Assembly: GCA_009738435.1 (NCBI GenBank)
Contig: CP046522.1
Coordinates: 527,249 to 591,248 of the forward strand
Direction: 5' to 3'
DNA: 64,000 bases
Source of the DNA: Clostridium bovifaecis
Lineage (GTDB): Bacteria; Bacillota; Clostridia; Clostridiales; Clostridiaceae
Position 1 is the first letter of the stretch; every line of letters starts with the position of its first letter. Of this stretch, positions 56,239 to 64,000 are shown one piece after another. The notes beneath the pieces were generated by a model, which worked only from the letters and a program-made list of their open reading frames with translations, was not told where the DNA came from and searched no databases. The position numbers and the translations under genes were made by a program.

Positions 56239-57412
56239 GTTTTAAAGAGTTATTAGATAAATACAAAAGTGGAAATGCTTCTATAGAGGAAAGAAAGTTA
56301 ATAGAAGAAGAGCTTAATAAATATGAAGCAATAGAGGATTATTTATCGGAAAGTTATAATATAAATTTTGAAAATCAAGCTTCTAAAGAAGAGACTCAAA
56401 CCGAAACAACTTTTATTAAAAGAAGTGTAAATAAAAAATTGCGTGAAGTAATCTTAGTCTCTGTTTCTAGTGTGTTTTTAATATTATTCATTATTTACTA
56501 TATAATTTCCCCTATTATAGGTAGATTTTACTATAATCCATCATCAAAGACAGTAGGCGAATATACTGAGGATTTATACTATGATTTAAAAGTTTTTACT
56601 GAATTAAATTTGCCGGGATATGTAATTACCGGTGCAAGTTCAGAGAGCTTAGGATTCGGTGTTCATAATATATATTTCAGAGACTAAATTTATTTAATCG
56701 TGAGAAAAAGGATATTACTGCTAAGATTAAAAAAAGTAACAAAATAGGAAATTGGCAGGACTTTTTTGCTGAGGACTATTTAGGATTCATGGATATTAGA
56801 TATCCTAATCCCAGGAAAGATGAAATGATTGAAATCGATAATGAAGAAATCATTAATCATATTAATGATTTGAATCCTGTTTCTTATATTTCTTCATATA
56901 TAATATTTAAAGAAGATTTAAGTATAAAGGAATTGGAGGAACTAAGAAGAAAATATTCTGATAAAGTTAGATTTACATGGGTCGGAGTGCGCACTAAGAA
57001 CGAAAGTGATCAATATAGCTATTTGTCAGGCTTTAATCCTAATTTTAGTGATGGATCAGTTACTGCAGATAATTCTTATAAAAATAAGTATCCATATTTA
57101 CAATTGGTAGATTCTATAAATGAAGAAAGTAGAAAAAATTTTAATGGTTCATTTGCAGATGTATATAGTAAGCATTTTATTTCACTATTAAAATATATGA
57201 ATGATAGAGAAAAAACAGTTAAGGCATTAGATAGTAGCTCTATTAAAGCAGCATATTATAAAAGTGCTTTAAGCTATGTTGAAAGAAATGGGGTAAATAT
57301 CTATGGAATTTTAGTTTATGGGGAAGCAAAAGAATTATTGAAGTTCATAAATAGTGAAAATGTAAAATCTATAGAAATAGATGCGGTTTTACCTTCAAAA
57401 TATGTAAATTAA
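56235..57412 (+). pseudogene. Membrane anti-sigma factor (sigma regulator N/C type), single frameshift
   Basis: The first frame (to 56687) gives a cytosolic N-terminus (FKELLDKYKSGNASIEERKLIEEELNKYEAIEDYL), one membrane helix (VILVSVSSVFLILFIIYYIISPII) and the start of the extracellular part. Translation of the other frame continues without stop as QRLNLFNREKDITAKIKKSN into MDIRYPNPRKDEMIEI... to 57412. The junction is at TATATTTCAG (56671-56680): one missing T restores 392 residues. The C-terminal half (SYIIFKEDLSIKELEELRRKY, RFTWVGVRT) matches the sigma factor regulator C-terminal domain. It would hold the ECF sigma at the membrane. Confidence 0.82.
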
Positions 57413-57437
57413 TCAACTTAATAATATTAATTGTATG

Positions 57438-57479
57438 AAAATAAGGATATAATCCGCTAATAGATTATATCCTTATTTT
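57438..57479. terminator. Bidirectional terminator
   Basis: AAAATAAGGATATAATC and its exact 17-bp complement around an 8-base loop; A/T ends on both sides, between convergent genes. Confidence 0.8.
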
Positions 57480-57488
57480 ATATTTTCA

Positions 57489-58856
57489 CTATTTCATCAA
57501 TTCCATAAACTCTTTATTATTTCTAACCTTGTCAAAATCCTTTTCTTTTTTTGCCTCTTCTTTTACGCTCTCTTGCATAGCTATGGCTATTTTCAAGTAT
57601 TTTACTGCATTAGATGCATCACCGAGTCTGCCATAGATACTAGCTTTACCATAATAGCTCCATACGTAGTTATCTATTTCCAAAGCTTTATCGTACCAAA
57701 GGAGAGCTTCGTCATAGTGGCCATATAATTCATAAGCTAAAGCCTTATTAAACCTACCATATCCAAAGTTAGGGTTTAAATTGAGAGCTTTATCTATATT
57801 TTTCATACCTTCTTCGAAGTTATGAGAAAAACACAAGCTTATACCTTTTATATTATAGGCTTTAAAGAAATTAGAATCCTTATCTATAATCTTATCTGAT
57901 ATTTCTATCGCTTCTTTATATTTATGATCAAAAAATGCAGCATAAGCTTTGCTGTATTCTGATTCAAGGGTAGCTTCGGTTTTAACAACTTTATTAAAGT
58001 CATAATCGAAAGTAGTTATTCGATATATAAATGTATCCAAGTTATGAAGTCCACTTATAAACACTCTATCTAAAGTATAGATTCCATCAGATTTATCAGA
58101 CCATCTGCCATCTGTAGTAAGCGCTAAGCTATATCCAGCGGCTTTTGCAGCTTTTATAGTGGATTCATTATATTTACCATAAGGGTAGGCTATATACTTA
58201 ATTTGTCTGCTTAGGAGTCCTTGTAAGCTTTCTTTTGATTGTTTAAGCGTAGCAAGCTGGTCATTATAAGAAAGAGCATTAAGGGCTTCGTGTTTTACAG
58301 TATGACTTTCAATGCGAATTCCACTTTTGTCTAACTCTTTTATTTGGGAGGCATTTAAATATTCATCTTTACCTATATAATCACTTATAACGAAAATAGT
58401 AGCTTTAAATCCATACTTTTTTAGAATTGGATATGCAGTTTCATAATTATCTTTATATCCATCGTCAAAAGTAAGTACTACGGATTTTTCAGGGACTGGA
58501 ACGTTATTTTCTATAAATTCATATAATTCATCTAAAGACAAAGCAGTATAGTTATTATCCTTTAGATATTTCATTTGAGCTTGAAAGCTCTCTTTAGAAA
58601 CTCTAACTGGGTTGTCTTTTTCATCTTTTATTGAATGATACATAATAACAGGTATGCCTTTATCATTATACTTTAATACTTTTGGTGTATTTTTGGATGA
58701 TGAAGCAATTGATTTATCATTGAAGCTGCTATTAACGCCTTTCTTTTCCGTATAAGAGATACTAGAATTAGTATTTTGCGAAGACTTTTTTATAGCGCAT
58801 CCATTAAACAAGGTAGAAAGTATAAATATAATCAATAAACAAAGTTTCTTTTTCAT
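57489..58856 (-). CDS. Polysaccharide deacetylase lipoprotein with TPR repeats
   Basis: 455 residues. Lipoprotein signal with lipobox FNGC. NodB homology domain from about residue 75: YHSI, VVLTFDDGYKDNYETAYPILKKYGFKATIFVI (catalytic DD), ESHTVKHEAL (metal His), AYPYGKYNESTIKAAKAAGYSLALTT. Residues about 305-430 hold TPR-like repeats (YKEAIEISDKII, FKAYNIKGISLCF, FGYGRFNKALAYELYGHYDEALLWYDKALEI). It probably N-deacetylates a cell-wall or surface polysaccharide outside the membrane. Confidence 0.9.
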   Translation of the reverse strand: MKKKLCLLIIFILSTLFNGCAIKKSSQNTNSSISYTEKKGVNSSFNDKSIASSSKNTPKVLKYNDKGIPVIMYHSIKDEKDNPVRVSKESFQAQMKYLKDNNYTALSLDELYEFIENNVPVPEKSVVLTFDDGYKDNYETAYPILKKYGFKATIFVISDYIGKDEYLNASQIKELDKSGIRIESHTVKHEALNALSYNDQLATLKQSKESLQGLLSRQIKYIAYPYGKYNESTIKAAKAAGYSLALTTDGRWSDKSDGIYTLDRVFISGLHNLDTFIYRITTFDYDFNKVVKTEATLESEYSKAYAAFFDHKYKEAIEISDKIIDKDSNFFKAYNIKGISLCFSHNFEEGMKNIDKALNLNPNFGYGRFNKALAYELYGHYDEALLWYDKALEIDNYVWSYYGKASIYGRLGDASNAVKYLKIAIAMQESVKEEAKKEKDFDKVRNNKEFMELMK

Positions 58857-58987
58857 AAATTTAATTCCTCCACAATACGAAGTATAATATGTATTTGAAA
58901 TTATAATAACAAGGACTATCTTAATGGTTAAAGTATACAGGGGTTATCACATAATTGCAATGAGTATGGCAGCAAGTTGTTTATATT

Positions 58988-59011
58988 AAAAAAGTAGGTG
59001 AAGCTACCTAC
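58988..59011 (-). terminator. Histidine-kinase gene terminator
   Basis: On the minus strand GTAGGT-N6-ACCTAC followed by TTTTTT. Confidence 0.75.
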
Positions 59012-59020
59012 ATGATAATA

Positions 59021-60629
59021 TTAATATATGTCTGAAAGCTCCACTTGAACTGTTTCAATATAACTGTTTCCAATATGACAATGAATGCTATCAGTAGAAG
59101 AGATGGTAGGCTCTAAATTTGCAGGAATTTCAATTGCAACTTCACAACCTCGGCCAGATTTGCTTCTTAGGTATAGTTTTCCTTTATGAACCTCTACTAA
59201 TGATTTTACAAGGGCAAGCCCTATACCGCTTCCTTCTTGCCTTCTAGATAGAGATCTATCTACTTTGATAAAATTATTAAAAATAATTGAATGCTTCTCC
59301 TCTGGAATGCCTATTCCTGTATCTTTAACTGATATAGTAACACTGTTTTCTTTTGTATATATGTTTATATATATATACCCTCCTTGATCTGTAAATTTTA
59401 TCGAATTTGAAATAAGATTCAGTATAATTCTTGCAACTTTATCTTTGTCAAAAACTATTATTTTTTCTTCGATGTCAGTATCAAATACGATTGTAATGTC
59501 TTTATTCTTAGCGTATTTTACAGAAGATAGTACAATATCTTCAATATAAGATACAATATCGCAATGTTCGAAATGAGCATTAATATGGCCGCATTCTATA
59601 CTTGTTATATCAAGCAAGTTATTTATAAGCCTAGTTAAACGATAACCGTTTTGCTTCATAATTGAAATGTATTTTTTAAAGCTGGAGGAAGTGTTGGTGG
59701 GAGCAAGTATATCCAAGAGCTGAATAGAACTCATTATAACATTAAGAGGAGTTCTGAATTCATGGGATAAATTAGTGAAAAATTCTGTCTTTAACTTATC
59801 GTACTCCATAGCTTGGTGGAGCTTTTTATTTTCTTCTTCTACCTTCTTCCTATTGCTTACGTCAAAAGCAATCCCTAAGATTAAGGGCCTATCCCCAAAG
59901 TGAATATATCCTTGATTAAATTCTAGCCATTTTTCTATGTTGTTCTTTGTAACAAGTTTAACTTCGAAAGTAGGTGAACTACATGAAGTGATATCTTTGT
60001 TTAATAAATAGTTTTTAAACTCATCAAGATAACTAGGGTGAATCATATTTATAAAACCTATCTCTAAGGCTTCATCTTTAGTATAACCGGTGATTTGCTC
60101 TACAGCTGAATTCACATATATTAACTTATCAAAGTCATGCATGAATATAAGTGCTGAGGTTATTTCGGATAAAGTGTTAAATTTTATTTCGCTATTGGAA
60201 GTTTTATTCCATTGACTACAAGAGAATATTTCTAAATTATCAAAGACCCTCTCTAAGAGATATGAATAGTTCAATTTTTCCTTATAGAGTATATTCGAAG
60301 AAATAATAGTGTCTATATAAGCATGTCTATAACATTTTATTGTATGAAGAAAAGTACCTAAATCAATTTTTGACCTATAATGATTTAAGATATTATCTAT
60401 ACCTATATCAGACATAAATTTATACATTTGGTCTATAGAGGCGCTTGATTTTGAGCTGAAATCATCAGTTTCTGAAATCAAACATATATCTAGTTAGTGT
60501 ATCTAATGGGTAAGACCAAGCATTAGTATCTGCATTATAATATTGCTTTAAATTATACTTTTCGCTGTAATAGAGTAATTTCTCAACCAAGTTTGATCTA
60601 TTATCTTGAATAAGTTTATAAAGTTTCAT
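59021..60629 (-). CDS. PAS sensor histidine kinase, probable frameshift near the N-terminus
   Basis: The main frame (59021-60481, 486 codons) has an N-terminal helical sensory region, a PAS domain (about 115-215, ITSALIFMHDFDKLIYVNSAVEQITGYTKDEALEIG), HisKA with H-box FFTNLSHEFRTPLNVIMSS, and ATPase N, G1 and G2 boxes (NLISNSIKFTD, DTGIGIPEE, GSGIGLALVKSLVE). Its TTG start has no ribosome site. A better start, ATG 60629 with AAGGTGTGAG upstream, encodes MKLYKLIQDNRSNLVEKLLYYSE and runs 54 codons in another frame to the same point. One surplus base in the A-run 60480-60482 reconciles them into 535 residues. No membrane segment and no adjacent response regulator are seen. Confidence 0.8.
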
Positions 60630-61013
60630 GTAATTAACTCACACCTTCATATAAAAGTCAAATTAATTATACTACATTAATTATTGAGAGAATATACTGC
60701 ATTCATAAAAGTGATAAAATGTTAACAAGTGTATATTTAGATATGCATTTTAGTAGTATTAAAAATATACAAAGACAATGTAAAAAAAGATGAAAATAAT
60801 GTAAAAGACTATAGGTGTATACCACTTATAATAAAACAAATCAAAGTGATACACTATATAAGAAATAAAAGATATAAAGTCTACACTATTGACAATATTA
60901 TATATTATTGGTATAACTAATATAGGGTTAACAAGAAAAAAGTGTGTAATATACCAATAAGTAATTTTATTTAGAAGTTTATTGTATATATGAATATTAT
61001 AGGGGGTTTTTTA
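60630..61013. other. AT-rich promoter region between kinase and gap
   Basis: 384 bp with no gene. It contains the gap promoter at 60889 and two TTAACAAG half-sites (60721, 60928) resembling one half of a Rex operator, too weak to call as sites. Confidence 0.4.
60889..60917 (+). promoter_or_regulatory. Sigma-A promoter of gap
   Basis: TTGACA, 17-bp spacer, TATAAC; leaves a leader of about 90 bases before the ATG at 61014. Confidence 0.75.
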
Positions 61014-62054
61014 ATGTCTATTAAAATTGCAATTAATGGATTTGGAAGAATCGGAAGAACGTTTTTAAGAATTGCTCAAGAAGAGTTAAAGGATGACATG
61101 GAGATTGTAGCAATAAACGCAAGAGCTGATGATGAGACTTTAGCACATTTATTTAAGTATGATTCTTGTTTCGGAAGATTTAATGGAAGTGTAGAAGTTA
61201 AAGAAAATGCTCTTGTTATAAATGGTAAAGAGATAAAGATTACAAGAAAAAGCCAACCAAAAGATTTGCCATGGAGAGAAATGGGAGTAGATATAGTTGT
61301 AGAATCTACAGGGAAATTTAAAACAAGAGAAGAACTTATGGGGCATATAGAGGCAGGAGCAAAAAAAGTTATATTAACAGCCCCAGCTAAAGGAGAAGAT
61401 ATTACGATAGTTATGGGAGTAAATGAAGAGGAGTATGATCCTTTGAAAGACCAGATAATATCAAATGCCTCTTGTACAACTAATTGCCTTGCACCAGTGG
61501 CGAAGATACTCGACGAGGAATTTGGAATTATAAGAGGATTAATGACTACTATTCATTCTTATACAAACGATCAAAATATTTTAGATAAAACTCATAAAGA
61601 TTTAAGACGTGCAAGGGCTGCGGCTGAATCTATTATCCCAACAACTACAGGAGCTGCAAAGGCAGTAGCAAAAGTACTTCCGCAACTAAAGGGGAAACTT
61701 AATGGTTTTGCATTAAGGGTTCCAACACCAACTGTATCCGTTACAGATTTGGTTTGCGAATTGAATAAAAATGTAACAGCTGAAGAAGTGAATTCAGTAT
61801 TTAAGAAAGCAGCTGAAGGAGAAATGAGAGGAATACTTGGATATTCAGATGAACCTCTTGTATCTGTAGACTATAAAGGTGATAATAGATCATCTATAGT
61901 TGATGGATTATCAACCATGGTTATTGAAGATAATATGGTAAAAGTAGTAGCGTGGTATGATAATGAATGGGGATATTCCGTAAGAGTAGTTGATCTTGTA
62001 AAATATGTATGTGAACAGATGCAAGCAGTTGAAAAAGAAAAGATGGCAGGATAA
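61014..62054 (+). CDS. gap: Glyceraldehyde-3-phosphate dehydrogenase, type I
   Basis: 346-residue glycolytic enzyme. NAD site [17 protein letters not shown]; catalytic [17 protein letters not shown] with the active Cys near residue 155; [17 protein letters not shown]-terminal [20 protein letters not shown] 61014 is chosen for the AGGGGGT site; the ATG at 60990 lacks one. Slightly longer than many GapA at the C-terminus ([14 protein letters not shown]). Monocistronic, so pgk/tpi are elsewhere. Confidence 0.96.
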   Translation: MSIKIAINGFGRIGRTFLRIAQEELKDDMEIVAINARADDETLAHLFKYDSCFGRFNGSVEVKENALVINGKEIKITRKSQPKDLPWREMGVDIVVESTGKFKTREELMGHIEAGAKKVILTAPAKGEDITIVMGVNEEEYDPLKDQIISNASCTTNCLAPVAKILDEEFGIIRGLMTTIHSYTNDQNILDKTHKDLRRARAAAESIIPTTTGAAKAVAKVLPQLKGKLNGFALRVPTPTVSVTDLVCELNKNVTAEEVNSVFKKAAEGEMRGILGYSDEPLVSVDYKGDNRSSIVDGLSTMVIEDNMVKVVAWYDNEWGYSVRVVDLVKYVCEQMQAVEKEKMAG

Positions 62055-62107
62055 TTAAATAGTTAGCAACCTTTCATTTAAAATTATTTAAATGAAATTA
62101 CCTTATA

Positions 62108-62138
62108 AAGCTCATGTTTTGCATGGGCTTCTTTTTTT
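62108..62138 (+). terminator. gap terminator
   Basis: AAGCTCATG / CATGGGCTT stem with one T-G pair, then CTTTTTTT. Confidence 0.8.
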
Positions 62139-62235
62139 ATTTAATTATATGATAGAATAGTTCTATGGAGAAAAAATCATAATACTAATGTATATAACTT
62201 ATATGAATATATTGTACTTGTAAAGGAGAATGGCG

Positions 62236-62883
62236 ATGTTAAAAGCTGTAATATTTGATATGGATGGAGTAATAGTAGATACAGAACCTTTGTCATATAA
62301 GGCAAGTGATGCGTTGTTGAAGAAATATGGTAAGGGTAGCTATAATGAAGAATTTCATAGAAGTGTTATGGGTAACAGCATGATGGAGGAAATTAGAAAG
62401 ATAAAGGAATACTTTGATCTCTCTGATAGCTGCGAGAATATTTTTAAAGAAAGAAATATAATATATAAGGATATAGTAAACAAAGAAATGAAGGTTATGA
62501 ATGGGCTTAGTGATCTTTTGGAGTATTTAAAGATATCGGGTATTAAATCTGCAGTAGTAACTGGAAGCAATAGAGATATAGCAGAGTTTATACTTGATAA
62601 ATTAGGAATACTATCTTACTTTGAATTTATCATAGCAGGGGATGAAGTGGAAAAGTGCAAACCGGACCCGTGGGCTTACAAAATAGCAATGAAAAAACTA
62701 GAAAGTACTAGTGATGAAACTATAATATTAGAAGACTCTATAAATGGAATAAAGGCAGCCATTGCAGCTGGCTGTAAAGTTATTGCTGTAAATAGTATTT
62801 GGGAAGAAAAAGGTACGAAAGAGATATTAAGCTTTGAAGAAGACTTATCGAATGTTAAAAACATAATTGAAAATTTCAAGTAA
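62236..62883 (+). CDS. HAD phosphatase, beta-phosphoglucomutase-like
   Basis: 215 residues. Motif I FDMDGVIVDTEPLSYKAS, motif II VVTGSN, Lys in KCKPDPWAYK, motif IV ILEDSINGIKAAIAAGCKVIAV. Subfamily I cap. The pattern fits beta-phosphoglucomutase or a small sugar-phosphate phosphatase; substrate unknown. ATG 62236 lies 7 bp after AAAGGAG (ATG 62230 is too close). Confidence 0.88.
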   Translation: MLKAVIFDMDGVIVDTEPLSYKASDALLKKYGKGSYNEEFHRSVMGNSMMEEIRKIKEYFDLSDSCENIFKERNIIYKDIVNKEMKVMNGLSDLLEYLKISGIKSAVVTGSNRDIAEFILDKLGILSYFEFIIAGDEVEKCKPDPWAYKIAMKKLESTSDETIILEDSINGIKAAIAAGCKVIAVNSIWEEKGTKEILSFEEDLSNVKNIIENFK

Positions 62884-62912
62884 GATATCAGTTTTGTAAA
62901 AAGGAGGATTCG

Positions 62913-63784
62913 ATGAAGGGGAAAGTAATATTTATAACTGTTATGATAGTTGCTATAGGGATTCTTTTGTGTATGGAGAACAATTGCATAACAATAACTA
63001 ATATTGATGTAGGGTCAAAAAACTACCTAAAGAATTTGACGGCTACTGTATAGTTCATTTATCAGATTTACATAATAAATCTTTTGGAAGGAATCAAGAA
63101 AGACTGGTTAACAAGATAGAAAAACTTAATCCTGATATGATAGTAATCACGGGAGATATAATTGACAGCAGAAGGTATGATGAAAAGCCAAGTGTAGAAC
63201 TAGTAAAAAATATCTCTAAAATTGCTCCGGTCTATTATGTTCCTGGAAACCATGAAATGAGATCGGGGAAAGTTTTATCACTTCAGAAGAAATTAGAGTC
63301 TGCAGGAGCGAGAGTATTGAGGAATGAAAGTAAAACGATAAAGATAGGTACAGAAGAAATATTGATAGCTGGAATAGATGACCCTTATTTAAATCAAAAA
63401 AAGGAAAGTGCAGTAATGAATTATGAGATAAATAAGGCAGTAGGTAATAGTAAAAATACATATAAAATTCTTTTATCTCACAGACCGGAGAAGTTCCCAA
63501 TCTATATTAAGAATAATATAGATTTAACGTTTAGTGGTCATGCACATGGTGGACAAGTAAGGTTACCATTTGTAGGAGGAGTGATAGCACCTAATCAAGG
63601 TTGGTTTCCTAAATATACTTCGGGAAAGCATGAAAAAGGCAATTCTACCATGGTTATTAGCAGAGGTCTTGGAAATAGCTTAGCGCCACTTAGAATATTC
63701 AACAGACCAGAAATCGTTGTAGCAACGCTTAAGAAATATTTTGCGAAGCAAAATATTTCTAAATCACTAATCACTAGTCACTAA
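62913..63784 (+). pseudogene. Metallophosphoesterase, single frameshift
   Basis: From ATG 62913 (AAGGAGG upstream) a signal-anchor GKVIFITVMIVAIGILLCMENN is read, then a stop at about 63053. The correct continuation in the other frame reads KLPKEFDGYCIVHLSDLHNKSFG and carries the calcineurin-like motifs SDLH, VITGDIID, VPGNHEM, LLSHRPE, SGHAHGGQ. One missing A in the A-run 63016-63021 (TCAAAAAACTA) restores 290 residues. Similar YkuE-type membrane phosphoesterases act outside the membrane. The last residues (about KYFAKQNISKSLITSH) are encoded by the following repeat element, which also supplies the stop codon. Confidence 0.82.
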
Positions 63785-64000
63785 TCGCTAGTAGGTCAGC
63801 GGTAAGATAATGTTGTAGATGCTAAGCCCTTATTATGTGGAGTTAGAAGAAGTTTGTAGTTAGTTTTTGCTTCATTTTGCTTTACACTGCAACATCAATT
63901 TATTCTCAACATCTGAAGCTTAACATCTATATTTTAGTGATTAGCGATTAGAGACTAGGGACTATCCTATAAGAAAATTGCGCCGCAATTTTCTTAGTGT
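63732..64000. repeat. Large GATTAG-type element bounded by two palindromes
   Basis: Opens with the 13-bp palindrome AGAAATATTTTGC-GAA-GCAAAATATTTCT split over 63732-63760. It continues AATCACTAATCACTAGTCAC, has a middle with GTTAGA-like and ACATC words, returns as AGTGATTAGCGATTAGAGAC near 63935-63960, and closes with TAAGAAAATTGC-GCC-GCAATTTTCTTA at 63970-63996. It overlaps the phosphoesterase 3-prime end. Confidence 0.75.

Noticed and set aside
60717..60735. Rex operator upstream of gap
   Set aside because: Only one half (TTAACAA) is present; the other half does not match.

Overview
The window is low-GC, AT-rich chromosomal DNA from an anaerobic, endospore-type Firmicute, most likely Clostridium sensu stricto or a close relative. 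The evidence is the butyryl-CoA operon (crt-bcd-etfB-etfA-hbd) behind rex, anaerobic sulfite reductase asrABC, a monomeric [FeFe]-hydrogenase, NfnAB, a CIRCE-controlled groESL operon, and guanine and FMN riboswitches. I see no prophage, transposase or CRISPR array.

Layout. 0.1-7.3 kb is a sulfite-reduction island: a Crp/Fnr regulator, an FNT-family (hydrosulfide-type) channel, asrA (frameshifted), asrB, asrC, a ferredoxin, two FMN proteins and a small siroheme-reductase-like protein. These are tied together by a shared palindrome, TGTGAT-N4-ATCAC. 7.5-16 kb is housekeeping: a HAD phosphatase, an M28 peptidase, Tex, the FMN riboswitch with ribU, tsaE-tsaB-rimI, and an HD/HD-GYP protein. 16-23 kb holds tRNA-Trp, a Cys-rich orphan protein, split chromate transporters, small zinc-ribbon and lipoprotein genes, a RusA-like protein and tsaD. 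23.3-29 kb is a complete Opp/Dpp peptide-type ABC transporter. 29-34 kb has a TetR regulator, a degenerate receiver/zinc-ribbon protein, alanine dehydrogenase and an ABC-F ATPase.

34-48.5 kb is the redox core: rex, the butyryl-CoA operon, a sigma54 activator with its likely target Fe-alcohol dehydrogenase, nfnAB, an OGG-type glycosylase and the hydrogenase. Rex-like operators lie before rex, crt, adh and the hydrogenase, so NADH/NAD+ ratio probably coordinates butyrate, alcohol and H2 output. 49-55.5 kb is groESL, an unexplained structured non-coding stretch, and riboswitch-controlled guaB followed by guaA. 55.7-64 kb has an ECF sigma/anti-sigma pair, a TPR-polysaccharide deacetylase, a sensor kinase, gap, a HAD phosphatase and a phosphoesterase.

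Two themes go beyond ordinary annotation. First, about ten intergenic elements are built from short degenerate words (GTTAGA, GTGGAG or GATTAG types) arranged as inverted arms and often bounded by palindromes such as GAAAATTGC-N3-GCAATTTTC. Some of them intrude into gene ends. Second, six genes (asrA, M28 peptidase, hbd, anti-sigma, histidine kinase, phosphoesterase) carry one apparent single-base indel each. Four of these are one base short at short A/T runs, which looks more like residual sequencing error than six independent gene deaths.
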